A stretch of 64,000 bases of DNA from Uranotaenia lowii (lineage: Eukaryota; Arthropoda; Insecta; Diptera; Culicidae): positions 240,703,756-240,767,755 of the forward strand of contig NC_073692.1 of NCBI RefSeq assembly GCF_029784155.1, in the 5' to 3' direction. Numbering within the stretch: position 1 is the first letter of the stretch; each line of letters begins with the position of its first letter. Of the stretch, positions 1 to 10,949 are shown one piece after another. Position numbers and translations under genes: made by a program. Below the pieces are notes generated by a model. It did no database searches. It saw only the letters and a list, made by a program, of their open reading frames with translations, and was not told the DNA's origin.

Positions 1-1
1 A

Positions 2-73
2 GACGTCATCTCTCTTTTCACGAATGTACCGACGGCAAGCGCATACGAATACGTCGAAGACAAATGGCATAAA
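2..73 (+). CDS. Penelope-like element reverse transcriptase, upstream fragment (motif A)
   Basis: This short open stretch enters the window already in frame and encodes DVISLFTNVP, the motif A signature of Penelope-like reverse transcriptases; its first Asp is a catalytic metal ligand. The element would copy its own RNA into genomic DNA in the nucleus. The coding sequence is broken by the fold-back element that follows and resumes at 1257 in a compatible frame. If that insert and one TA target copy are removed, the two halves join in frame, so they are one gene. The true N-terminus lies outside the window. Identification rests on the motif and on the downstream PLE domains. Confidence 0.85.
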
Positions 74-1254
74 CACTGCCGGCCAAAAGTTTGGGATCAC
101 CCACTAAAAAACATGCAAATTTTGATCGATCATATCTCAGCCGTCTTAGGACATATTGAAAATCTTCTGATCTCATTTGAAAGATAATGAGCAATAGCTA
201 TCTCGGAGGTATTTTGCCCAAATATAATGTTTTAGTTTTGAACTTAAAACTTAACCTAAAGTTATAACATTTTCAAACAATCGCACTCAATATTCAAAGC
301 CGATCATCTCGGGATAGGGTGGACCAAATCTCAAAATTTGAGTGGCATTAGAATTCCTGTTCTTTACTTCTCAAAACACAATCAAAAAAATTTGAGAAAA
401 AATTCAAGAATGTATTTTTAATTAATAAAATAGACACTTGAGTTATCGTCCAAAAGTTTGGGATCACCTCTTTGTATGGTGAGTTTGGGATCATTCTTAT
501 AAAAACATGCAAATTTGTTTTATTCATATCTTTCTCATCTAACATCGTATTGCAGAGCTGAAGGGTTCATTTGGAAGCTTAGAAGTTGTTGTTTTTTAAT
601 AAATTCATTCAAAAATTATATTTTGAAGTGATAACCATAAAAAAATCACCTGAAATTAATTGTTTTTTGAAAGTTCTAAGATTTTTTTAATAGTTCTCAC
701 CTTAAAATATAATTTTTGAATGAATTTATTAAAAAACAACAATTCCTAAGCTTCCAAATGAACCCTTCAGCTCTGCTATACGATGTTAGATGAGAAAGAT
801 ATGAATAAAACAAATTTGCATGTTTTTATAAGAATGATCCCAAACTCACCAAATAAAGAGGTGATCCCAAACTTTTGGACGATAACTCGAGTGTCTATTT
901 TATTAATTAAAAATACATTCTTGAATTTTTTCTCAAATTTTTTTGATTGTGTTTTGAGAAGTAAAGAACAGGAATTCTAATGCCACTCAAATTTTGAGAT
1001 TTGGTCCACCCTATCCCGAGATGATCGGCTTTGAATATTGAGTGCGACTTTTTGAAAATGTTATAACTTTAGGTTAAGTTTTAAGTTCAAAACTAAAACA
1101 TTATATTTGGGCAAAATACCTCCGAGATAGCTATTGCTCATTATCATTCAAATGAGATCAGAAGATTTTCAATATGTCCTAAGACGGCTGAGATATGATC
1201 GATCAAAATTTGCATGTTTTTTAGTGGGTGATCCCAAACTTTTGGCCGGCAGTG
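74..1254. mobile_element. Fold-back MITE (Tc1/mariner type) inserted in the PLE
   Basis: This is a 1.18-kb near-perfect palindrome with two arms of roughly 560 bp around a short centre near 634-700. Its ends are CACTGCCGGCCAAAAGTTTG and the reverse complement. The element is non-coding; open frames in the two arms are mirror images of each other. TA follows the right end, while the left flank reads AA, which is best explained as a mutated TA target duplication because treating it as TA restores the PLE reading frame. Internal copies of the GTTTGGGATCA motif near 450-495 and 838-875 suggest earlier duplication of end sequences. A related, shorter copy lies at 48233-48501. It was presumably moved by a Tc1-family transposase supplied elsewhere. 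Confidence 0.85.
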
Positions 1255-1256
1255 TA

Positions 1257-2489
1257 CTTAGGAAATACACGACCATCCCGCTCGCGTCATTCGGCAAAGC
1301 ACTGAGAGTTGTACTGGGAGCATCTTTTTTCCAATACAACAAAAAATTCTACGAGCAAGTCCACGGGGTCCCTATGGGCTCACCAATTAGTTGTATTGCA
1401 GCAAACATCGCGATGGAGCAGCTGGAAAAACAATGCATCGACAGATTGAAGGAAAAAAACATACACCTCTCTGTCTACAAACGATATGTGGATGATTGTT
1501 TCATCGTCGCCCGCGAAGAGGACGTGGAGTTAATTTTCGCCGAATTCAACTCCGCACACACGAGTCTCAAATTTACCATCGAGAGAGAAAATGAGCAAAC
1601 AATCCGTTTCCTAGATATGACGTTGCTAAGAAGAGATGGAAAAATTGAGAAGACTTGGTACCCCAAACAACCAGATGGTCGCTACCTAGATTACTTCTCG
1701 GAAAGCCCATACACACACAAAATCAACACCGCTTACGCGCTGATCGATCGTGCTTTGAAACTGTCGGATGCCGAAAATAGGAAAACCAGCATCACTACAG
1801 TCAAGTCGATATTAAGAAAAAACAATTATCCGCAAAACATGATAGACAGCGTTGTACAAAGAAGAGTGCACAATTTGTATAACACCCTCGAAAATAAGCA
1901 ACACATACCCGACGGTAGCCGTTTCATGTCGTTGCCATACATACCATGTCTGACCGAGAAAGTTGCAAAGATCTTGCGCAAACATGATTTGATTGCAGCT
2001 CCAAAGCCGTGCGACAAAATCAAGTCCAACATCTTTACGAAACTTAAGGACCCAATTCCGATAATGCAACAAACAAATGTCGTTTATGCCATCACATGCG
2101 CTTGTGGAAATGAGTACATCGGGCAAACGTCGCAAACTCTTGCCAAACGCATCAAACAACATGAAACCACCGTGCGTCTTAAACAGAAAGCTACAGGCCT
2201 AGCTCAGCATGCGTTGGAAAACGGCCCCGGTCATGTGTTTGATTTCCCGAAAACGAGAATTCTCGAACGAATCCCAAACACAACACACCGTCGGATAGCT
2301 GAAAAACTACACATAAAGATGCGAGAGAATCGTGCAGTTAACATCCAACAGGACACAAAAGGCATCTCGAGCGTGTACAACGGACTGTGGAAAAAACTGC
2401 GGGAAAAAGAGGAAATGGAACTACATCGCAAAACGGAACACATTCAGTCGACAGCTAGCCGCAGCAGCAGCAGCATCAACAGTGACTAG
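1257..2489 (+). CDS. Penelope-like element RT C-terminal half plus GIY-YIG endonuclease
   Basis: This is the remainder of the PLE polyprotein. Motif B is seen as YEQVHGVPMGSPIS and motif C as RYVDDC (around 1481-1498), so the palm domain is complete when combined with motif A upstream of the insert. A linker with a conserved Pro-Tyr-Ile-Pro-Cys segment follows. The C-terminal GIY-YIG nuclease begins with VVYAITCACGNEYIGQT (about 2077-2127), with the Arg of AKRIKQH and later IAEKLHIK and EN residues typical of the family. No stop or frameshift interrupts this part. Reading frames extending upstream into the fold-back element are artefactual; the natural junction is at the TA after the insert. 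The gene ends just before the 3' region that carries the hammerhead-like motif. Confidence 0.92.
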   Translation, partial: LRKYTTIPLASFGKALRVVLGASFFQYNKKFYEQVHGVPMGSPISCIAANIAMEQLEKQCIDRLKEKNIHLSVYKRYVDDCFIVAREEDVELIFAEFNSAHTSLKFTIERENEQTIRFLDMTLLRRDGKIEKTWYPKQPDGRYLDYFSESPYTHKINTAYALIDRALKLSDAENRKTSITTVKSILRKNNYPQNMIDSVVQRRVHNLYNTLENKQHIPDGSRFMSLPYIPCLTEKVAKILRKHDLIAAPKPCDKIKSNIFTKLKDPIPIMQQTNVVYAITCACGNEYIGQTSQTLAKRIKQHETTVRLKQKATGLAQHALENGPGHVFDFPKTRILERIPNTTHRRIAEKLHIKMRENRAVNIQQDTKGISSVYNGLWKKLREKEEMELHRKTEHIQSTASRSSSSINSD

Positions 2490-2716
2490 AGAAAAACAAT
2501 GTGACCGCCCCAGCGGGTGTAGAAAAGCTATTAGTGTAAGCGAAAGATAGTAGATAAGAAAGATGAGAAAGTTTATAATATTTAATTAAAAAAAAATTTT
2601 TTCCGTTTATTTTTTACAAAAATTAGTTCTGAAGATGGTTGAAATAAAATAAGTAAACCGAAACGTAAACTACACGGCAGTTAAATCATTGAATCACCGA
2701 AAAAAATCAATGAATC
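2490..2716 (+). mobile_element. PLE 3' untranslated/terminal region
   Basis: This is non-coding sequence after the PLE stop codon. It is recognised as part of the element because a closely matching stretch recurs at 31612-31790, including GAGAAAGTTTATAATATT, the hammerhead-like core, and CATTGAATCACCGA near the end. The outer boundary is where similarity to that second copy fades, so it is approximate. Confidence 0.7.
2624..2672 (+). ncRNA. Hammerhead-ribozyme-like motif of PLE, copy 1
   Basis: The order of elements matches a type I hammerhead: TAGTT, then CTGAAGA (fits the CUGANGA core), then a GGTT/AACC stem II with an AT-rich loop, then GAAA, then CGTA giving a self-complementary ACGT stem III and a GUA cleavage triplet, then AACTA, which is the exact complement of TAGTT (helix I). 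Hammerheads with very short stem III are known from Penelope-like elements and are thought to work as dimers. One unpaired U sits between the CUGAAGA core and stem II, a deviation from the minimal consensus. Activity is not shown by sequence. Confidence 0.6.
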
Positions 2717-4235
2717 AAATATTTGGGAAACCAAAAATGGGGCATGGTTTTATCAAATAATGTGGTTTATTGACCTTCCACTAGAAAATTTTCTCGAAGC
2801 ACTCATATCTTGATGAGTTATAATTTTGATATAATTTGTTCTGTCCAATATCAAACTATGCTATCTGAACGAGATATAATCTTGATAGGAGCATATCAAA
2901 AACTGATATAATTTAGCTATGACCGTATAGATTTTTTGATATAATTTGAGATATTTTAACATCCTACGAGTACTGAATTATAACTCATTTAGATAGAAAA
3001 AAAATTAGTATCAAAATATCTCATCTTGATATAATTTTGTTTTTCCCTCCTGATCGGGCAAAGTGTTAATCAAGAATTAGACATTAGGAACTGGTTGCAA
3101 TATTGCATACAAGCTCACATTTTTTTTTTATTTTATTGAAAATGAAACACGTACATACAACATATATAAAATTCTCAAAATTATTCCTATTTTTTATTCA
3201 CACATTTTCTAAAAGATTCAATTCCATAAAGATATTATTTTTTCTCATAATTTTAAATTTTGATTTGATGATTATGTTAAGGAAGCCTTCTATAAATAGG
3301 ATGAATATGAATAATTTTGTAATCATTGCAGTTTTTTTAAAATAAAATTTTGTTTAAAGAAAACAAATAATTTACCAAAAAAATATAATATAACTTCTGA
3401 AAAATTTGCCAGTACCAAACCAGTTCTAGTTGAAATCTTGATAAATAAGGTTTGGATTCCTAATTTGGCATGTGTGCCTAATGTTAACATATCGTTTGGT
3501 TTTGACTGTTTGTGACATTATTTTCCTCTTGTTACAACTACAAAAAAAAAATTATACCACGGATCATCCGAACTTTCATTATACATACATACGATTAGTT
3601 AAATAAATTAACTTTTTAGGATTTCTAGTAAATACCGGTTTGTAAGCATTTTGCTTTAAAACACCTTGTTATTAATGGCAGATATAAACTGACTATGACA
3701 ACCGAATTTTCTAAAATATTTTGTCGGATGGTTTTTTATCATGATTTTAAATAAGAATGTTAATACCATGTGTTTTTCAAGTTAAAACAACAGAGAACAG
3801 ACGTGAACATAGCATGCTTCAATTTAAGCACGCTTTTCTCAAAATAAATAGTTGAACAGTTCGAAAAATCCTTAAGCGTCTTAAAATGTATTCAAAAGGA
3901 TAAAGGGTGTTTGTAAATGTTATTTTTATAGTTGTTAAATTCCCTGATTGTTGAAAAATTCTCAGAAAAATATTCCAGATCCACCTTACTGGTGTCTGAA
4001 ATTATCATTTCAACATGAAATCTGTTTGTATCTTTTGAAAGTTAAAAAAATATACATCGCAACTTCTATTTTTTGGTGTTTGATCACATCCTATGCTACC
4101 AAGCAACTGTAAAACTGTTAAACTATGTTGATTATTATTCTTATATTGTTTGTTGATACTCTATGTTTGTAAGTCCCTTCTTATTCATAATTAATAAGCT
4201 AAATAAACGCGATCACTCAACTGTGATGTAACTCT
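2717..4235. other. AT-rich spacer with a GATATA-rich repeat block
   Basis: Apart from the repeat block described separately, this stretch is AT-rich with many homopolymers. The small open frames in it (for example 3103-3345) have the composition of random AT-rich DNA and no recognisable domain. No gene is supported. Confidence 0.6.
2770..3062 (+). repeat. GATATA-rich dispersed repeat, copy 1
   Basis: The block has many iterations of TTGATATAAT and GAGATAT, ending in TCCTGATCGGGCAAAG. A second block with the same vocabulary and a similar end (TCGCAATCGGGTATCC) lies at 5305-5768 in the same orientation. Together they look like two decayed copies of one short interspersed element or MITE. Boundaries are approximate. 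Confidence 0.5.
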
Positions 4236-5304
4236 AATTTGGGGAGGGGACTCGATCAGGTGAGCATATCAAAATTACAACTCAAACCTGTAACCAGTGC
4301 GTTGTGTGAGAAGCCCAAGATCAGTGAGAATCAACGGTGTAAATGTAAATGTGCACAGGGAGCGCTGTGTGAAGTGGAGGCGGACCGTACCTTACACCAC
4401 CGACGCCATACGCAAATAATGGCTAGGTAATGGTTGAGTAAGATGCTGTTCAACAGAGGGCGCTGATTGAAACGCACAGATGGGCAGCCATAGGCGGGCT
4501 TCGAAAGCGGCGCAATGGGGCGGAATCCCAGGACGGAGCCGAAAGTTCAGATCCGGGGCGATGACCTACAGCTTCGACAATCACTCCACAAACAACGTCC
4601 ATACCATACGGTTCATCCGATAGTGCTGGTAGTGAAAATTAAGCACACAACAACCAGGTGAGGAGTGATTGCCGCCCCGGAATCCTATGGGATGATGAAC
4701 TGGCCCACTGGAATGGTTCCTAATCCGCTTTCGTTTTATCCCATTGCGCCAACAGGACCCCTTTTTGTTTGTCTGGATTAATACCCACTGAAGGTCTGCT
4801 GCAAGTCTGGAGATAGCCAACGGAGAAGCGAGGCGAATCATAAGAGGCCCCGTCACGACAGCTGAGCAGTACCCGCCACACCCAGGCAGCCGTCAACGCC
4901 GAGGTGTCCGGCATTATACCGCATCCAGGTAACCTTCAACACCTGGTGGTCCGGAAATCCGAAGGGTCAGCCAAAGAGGAGTTGCGACAACAGCCTACCA
5001 AGTTACTCACCTTGCGCCGCAGCGTAGTTCAACGAACGGAGGCGGAAGGGAGTGAGGTGAAGAAGCAGCCCCGAAGTTCTTTATTGGCAGCCATCTCAAG
5101 GTAGGAAGAGCCCATAATTTGTGAAGCCTTTAACATTAGTGGAAACCATCTTGTCGACCTAAACACCAATAAACGGGGAAAGTTCGCTTTTACAAAGCTC
5201 AGTGTTTTCCTTGTGCGAGCTAGACCGCGGATAGCCGGCCCTGAGGCGTGTAGAGGGGGGTTCTCATTGGTGCTGGGCAGGCTGACCAACCCATAAGGTT
5301 ATAA
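4236..5304. other. Unclassified GC-rich block
   Basis: A sharp rise in GC content marks about 1 kb that differs from both flanks. It contains several 60-90 codon open frames on both strands, none long and none with a motif I recognise. The abrupt composition change and the flanking repeats suggest a fragment of a GC-rich retrotransposon (untranslated or decayed coding region), but a host non-coding exon is not excluded. It is reported as unknown. Confidence 0.4.
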
Positions 5305-5768
5305 ACCCATCCCAAAGAGATATTATTATCTTATTCAGATATAGCTTTGATATCAAAATCTTCGCTACTGTCGTTTCAAATAATTTTTTTAATTCATTTG
5401 ATACAAACAGCTATTTTTCCTGTCTCTTTTCAAGAGTTGAGCAAGTTTGTTACAATGCATGAAAGTTTTAGTGCAAGGCAGGAGAGAATCTGTTAAACAA
5501 AACTCACCAAAGTACGGTTTAGGGCGTTGACTTCGATGTTCATGCTTCATGGAAAGTTGTATACAAATTCAATTAAGATATGATTATAATATTTTGAAAT
5601 TTCGTTGAAATGAATTCAATCCATTTCAAGAATGTCAATCAAAACAAGATATAATCCAGATTTAAGAAAGTTTTAGTCGAAAACTTTGAATAACTGAAAC
5701 AGATATAAATATCTCCTTGAGATATGTTTGAGTTATCATTCTGATATGCTCTCGCAATCGGGTATCCA
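5305..5768 (+). repeat. GATATA-rich dispersed repeat, copy 2
   Basis: The block holds GAGATAT, GATATAG and TTGATATC iterations, with a gap of less regular sequence in the middle, ending TATGCTCTCGCAATCGGG. It is similar in vocabulary and end to the block at 2770-3062. Confidence 0.45.
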
Positions 5769-6509
5769 TTACTTTCAAAGATTATTGATCTTTACGGAAA
5801 TTTGAAAATTTACGCAAATATTAATTGATCGTAATGAAATGGAAAAACTACCTATTGTATTACCAACAAAATTATGTGCTCAGTTTACGGTGTGCGGTAT
5901 TGAAAATGGGATGATTCAGTGAGAAGTAAGCCATGACTTTTTGGCGTCGTACGATTTTTTCTTTTCTCCGTCATTTATTTTATTGAACTTTAAGTTTAAC
6001 TAAGATTTTAAGAAAAACCTAGTGGAAAATGTTTCGAAAAAAGACCGGTGGGAGCTGCCAAAGTATTTTCTGGTATACTTAAGAATACTAATGCCTGGTT
6101 ACCAGGAGTTTTGAAAGTGACAAATTCTCATAGTAACATATATTTCCAGTGCTGTGAGGAGGGAGTTTTTTTTGGCTTGACTGGTTTGATATGCGGAAAA
6201 TTGGGCATTGAAAGCAATTAAGGTTCACGATGCAGAAAAGTATATATAAAATAAATATTGTAACAAATGATTGTTCTGGAATTTTTTTTATTCATGAGTT
6301 TGTTTTGAATTCATGAAGCGAATGCTCGGCAACATGCCTTGATTTCCGTTAAAAGATAAAAAAATATTAATGTGCAAAGTTTTTGCGCTTACTAAAGCTT
6401 TGATATGGGAAGTATAATAAAGATCATATGTTGTTGATTTTGTTCTGCTGTTATTATTCCAGTCAATTTAAATTGTGAGCTTATGAGAACAACAAAAGGT
6501 TTGAGTAAA
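5769..6509. other. Spacer, nothing recognised
   Basis: AT-rich sequence without a coding signal, clear repeat or structured motif. The last bases run into the presumed left end of the DD37E element. Confidence 0.5.
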
Positions 6510-7484
6510 GGGGGAGCACGAAATTATTGCGACATATTTAACAGGGCAAAACTTTTTTTACCGTTGGGTAAAAATCAACGAAATTTTGCACACTTTCTCA
6601 TTGATTTGTATTTTTAAATGCTGTCAAAATCGAAATCGTGGCTCAGAAAAGGAGCTGGAAGAAAACCGGGACCGGAGAACAAAATGACGGAGGGAAAGTT
6701 GAAGCGGATGATTAAACCAAATCCCAACGTCTCAAGCCGTAATTTGGCTTAAAAGATCGGCTTGTCACAGAGCTACGTCTACATACATAAAACGTACAGA
6801 ACTTCCAAAACCGCGATGAGCGGCAACAATTGACGGCTATAACTCGGGCACGGAAGCTCTACAAAAAGTTGCTGACAGAATATAGCTGCTGTGTGATGGA
6901 CGACGAAACGTATATAAAAGCCAATTTTAAGCAAATTCCGGGGTTGGAGATTTTCACCAGCAAGAGTAAGTTCGATGTGGACGACAAATTTAAGAAGAAG
7001 AAAATGTCGAAGTTCGCCTCCAAATATCTTGTTTGGCAGGCCATCTGCTCTTGCGGACTGAGGAGTGAGCTTTTCGTGACACAGGGCACAGTAAATGTCG
7101 AGATCTACAAATCTGAGAGCCTCGAGGAGCGCCTTTTGCCGTTCTTGCAGCAGTACGACAAAATTCCGCTATTTTGGGCAGATTTTGCATCATGCCACTA
7201 TTCTAAAAGTGTCCTGAAGTGGTATGAGGCAAATTCTGTCCATTTTTATCCAAAGGACATGAATCCAAACTGTCCGTAGCTGCGCCTGGTGGAGCAGTAC
7301 TGGGCAATAATGAAGCGGGAGCTTCGCAAAAGCAAGAAGTGAAAATCAAAGGAGAAGGACATGTTAAGAAAATGAAAAAAAAAACACTAAGAAACTGGTA
7401 CCGGATGACACTGTAAAGACTTTGATGGAGGGCATCAAGCGAAAATGCGTTCAATTTTACACTCAAGGCTCCATCGATTAACTT
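6510..7484 (+). mobile_element. ITmD37E (Tc1/mariner superfamily) element, decayed
   Basis: The left boundary is placed at GGGGGAGCACGAAATTATTG, which resembles a terminal inverted repeat for this group, but no matching right end is visible after the transposase. The element is therefore likely right-truncated or too degraded to delimit. It carries the transposase pseudogene described next. Confidence 0.55.
6618..7481 (+). pseudogene. DD37E transposase pseudogene
   Basis: The reading frame starts MLSKSKSWLRKGAGRKPGPE and shows the RKPGPENK DNA-binding region. The catalytic domain has the first Asp in VMDDETY, the second in FWADFAS and the Glu in LVEQYWAIMKREL. Thirty-six residues separate the last two, one short of DD37E because a Pro codon of the usual NPPNCP is missing. 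It is broken by a stop after SSRNLA, a frameshift before FQNRDERQ, a stop just after MNPNCP, another after ELRKSKK, and further shifts before the terminal GSID-like end. DD37E elements are best known from mosquitoes. Intact family members cut and paste DNA at TA sites; this copy cannot. Confidence 0.88.
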
Positions 7485-7663
7485 TTCATTTAATTTTTTA
7501 AGTAAATATATGTATAAAACTACCCTAAAATTTTGGTTTGATTCAAATATAAAAAACATGGATTTTAATTTTTTTTTCAGTAAATTAATCCACTGATCCA
7601 CGATCCACTGATTTAGAAAATTCATGATTATTTGGCTTCAAATGATTGGTGTTGAGTGCATCT

Positions 7664-7960
7664 AAACTAAGGTTGTCAAAATTTTTCTCGAGCGTCGCGT
7701 ATCCAGACCAAGCAAATACTAGCAATTTTATCTTCAAACCTAGCTAAATCCGGGCATTTGATTCCAAAATTGTCAACCAAAAATGCGAACATTCTCCGGG
7801 AAAATTTGGTCCAATCCACGGAATTATTCAATAAAAATAAAAAAAGAAATTCTTCGAAATATTTTTTTTCCATAAAAACAGATAAACATATTATAAATCA
7901 GGCATCCAAAACACCATTCATGATTATTTTGATGAAACTTGGAAAAAAAAATTAAGTTAA
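7664..7960 (-). repeat. Dispersed repeat with TCCGGGC core, copy 1
   Basis: The sequence begins AAGGTTGTCAAAATTTTTCT and contains AAATCCGGGCATTTGATTCC. Related pieces occur at 25046-25560 and 31978-32130. Minus-strand translations of this copy and the 25-kb copy share a pattern (F-x-IKC-x-D then DKI then RIR/WIRD), which may reflect shared ancestry rather than coding. The family is not identified. Confidence 0.55.
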
Positions 7961-10949
7961 AGTAAATTTTAAATATCAGAAAAAATACCTAATTTTTTTT
8001 TTATTTTGAGCGAATATAAATGTGAGCTTGACATTAGTTGGGTGATCAAAGCCATCCTGAAACATAAAATAGTGTTTTTGATTGAGCATTCAATAATTTA
8101 ACTTGTTCAAAAATTACAACATTATTATTTGAGAGTTTATTCATTATTTTAAATTATATTTTATCAAAATCTCCATCCATCCAAATTCAATTTGCTGTGA
8201 ACAGCTGTAAGTTGACTGTAAAGCGTTAATTTACATGCATACACGATACAATCAATAATCGATTTCGAGGACCATTGAAAATGAAATTTTCCCTAAGCTA
8301 AACTGAGCTGATATTCCTAAGTCCTGGTCCAGCTGAGCTGAGCAGATTATTACAGATTTGGAGCGTTGGAAATTAATTCTTACCACAAAACGGTGAAATT
8401 GTAGATGTAGTTGTGTAAATACTACTGCCACTTATGAGAGCTAATCAATTATCCACTTACTGGGGGCACTCGTCGCCTCTATTATAACAGGAGGGTGTGA
8501 GTACTTATTTTGGGTTTTCTTCCAATGCTGGATGATAGGTGAATTATTCAGGTTTAAGCGTCACCCAACGATCTAGTAATTACAAGATAATCCGACATTG
8601 GTGACAACTACCGTACCAATTCATCCCGGACCGTCGTCGTTGGGGTGTTGCTGGAAATATTAAGTGCAACAGGAGGACTTCCCTTCCCCAATTCCACTCG
8701 CTTGAGCCCTCTGAGAGGGTCCTTTCCCGATCCGACATCCAGCTAATAATCGTAACTCTGCAAGCTGGCTAGCTGACTGACTGTGCGATGGCTAAAATGG
8801 TTTAAGCTGGTGGCGACCGACCGCCAACTAACTAATGGCAGTTGAATGAATTCATTGTGCAGAATCAATTTATGGCACGGAGGACCCGAAGCAGGGCGGA
8901 TTTTCTGTCCTGATCTGTGTGTATTGGGCCAAACAACGGTCATTTGTTCAGAAAATTTAATTTTCCTTCCCGATGATAAAACCATGAGCTTGGAGCGAAT
9001 GGTTTGTTCATATAGTGTTTTATAATTTGAAATTTGTGACAGTGTGGTTGGCGGTGTTTTCAGTAGGTTTTGTAATTTTTAAAAGGATGTTTTTTATGTT
9101 GCTTGAATGTGCAAATAAAATAGTGGTTTGGTTTTCGTTAAACCACTACAATTTTATGTGAAAAGGGAGAAGCATGAGCAGCGATCAGGCGTTGAGGTTG
9201 TTTAATGCTTATTGAGCTTTTGAGTCCTTTTATTATGAATGATTTATTGATTGAAACTTTCGTTAGCTTTTTTTAAACAATTAAATAAGTTTAGTAACTG
9301 CTAAGTTCAACTGAACTCTTGCCCACAATAGAATGTTTCTGACCGATCGATGCCAGTGACGACGACAATTTGCTCTTTCCGTTTGTTGCCCACGATTATA
9401 ATGGAGCGTAATCTCATTTGCTCCTCCCGACAAGCTTCCTCCCTACAATCCCCTTGGTTCATTCATGGTGTGGCCCACAACTAGTTATCCTTTTCCTGTG
9501 AAAAACCACCATCAGCCAACGCCGCCGCTCATTTGCATATCAAATTAACCACCAGAAAATATGTTCCACAACGGCGAGCCTAATCCGTGCAAATGGTAGA
9601 GCACTCTTTTTTTTGTCCGCGCTGCTGTGAGGAATAAGTATTTAGACATGAAACTCAGAATAATGCAGTGCTTTAAGTTTGTAAGCTCCGGTAAAACTAT
9701 GTTGGCGGGTATGTATGCTTTTGAGTTTTTCTAATTGAAATCGTAGTGTAAGATCAGATTCAATGTGAAATTAAAAATCGTGTAAATGTTAAAGCAGCTT
9801 TAAAGCGCTTGTACCCTTTTGGCTCTAAGAGCTCCTTTTTAGACCGTTAGGCATTTCTGTATAATAACTAATCACACTTAATAATTTAAAATCATAATGG
9901 GCTAGAACTCTTCCATGCGAATTGTGTCTTCCAATGACTGATGTAGTGAAACTCGGTTGAACGAGCTCAAATTTATTCAGAAAATAAGAAATATTTGTAT
10001 AACAATACCTTTAAATCGTTCGAGATTAGAAAAAAAACCGGTTGAAAATGTCTAATGTATACTTTCGGAAAAATTTAATTTAAGTTAAAACACATTATCA
10101 CAGTGTTTGGAGTTTAAGGGGATAATGACTTAAATAATCACCTTTATACTAATTTTGCTTAATGTTATTTTATATCTTTATCTTTGGGGTTAGTTGAGTA
10201 TTTCTATTTTCAAAATTTTAAAAGTGAATAAAAGCTACAGCCACTTTTAAATTTGAAAACCACGCATCACACTTTCGAACTTATACTCCTGTGCATTTGG
10301 GTCTTATTTCTCGTTTTCAACATAGCAAATCCTTATATTTTAAAATCAATCAAAACTGTACTGCTCACCAGAGCCGTGTGGAGGCCCCGTGGTGGGGAGG
10401 GGGGTTGGTCCCATAATTCAAAAAGATGATCATTATTCGGAACTAGAATGCGATATGAAAAATTGGAATACAACAAGAATTTAAAACATTGGACATAAAA
10501 ATCAGTGCTCAAAAATTGAATACTTAAAATAAAAACAAAATTTTAAAAGAGATAAAATCCGAATTCTTAGATCAGGTGAGAAATTTACTACATAGCCGTA
10601 GGAACGGGGGGGGAGATTTTGGGGATTAAACGCGAGGTATTCTACTTATTCAAGAGTAAAAATCTTGACTCAAACCTTATGCCAAAACCTTAAAAAGCCA
10701 TCTCAAGTTCCGAATTCTTCTGGAGTTTTTCAAAACTTTCTCGCTTGTTTATAGAAATTCAGTTCTTCATATTTAATTTTAATAACATTAAATTCATTGC
10801 AATGGTTCTTGTTCCATATTCATATATAAATTATGAATTCATATTAAAAGTCACAACTACAGAATTTAAATTATAGGTTCATAAATTAGGGCTCTGACAC
10901 TTGGTTTTTAAAATTCTGATCGTGAATTAAGATTCGGAAAACAAGTTTT
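7961..10949. other. Mostly unique sequence, no gene recognised
   Basis: The part from about 8200 to 9640 has more balanced base composition and few homopolymers than its surroundings, and includes ATTTGCATATCAAATTA, an octamer/homeodomain-type string. That is compatible with host regulatory DNA, but nothing proves it. A G-rich run (GGGGAGGGGGG) lies near 10395 and another near 10605. No coding region is supported. Confidence 0.4.

Noticed and set aside
348..980. Two 65-codon open frames, one on each strand, with nearly the same protein
   Set aside because: They are mirror images within the arms of the fold-back MITE, so identity follows from the palindrome and not from coding.
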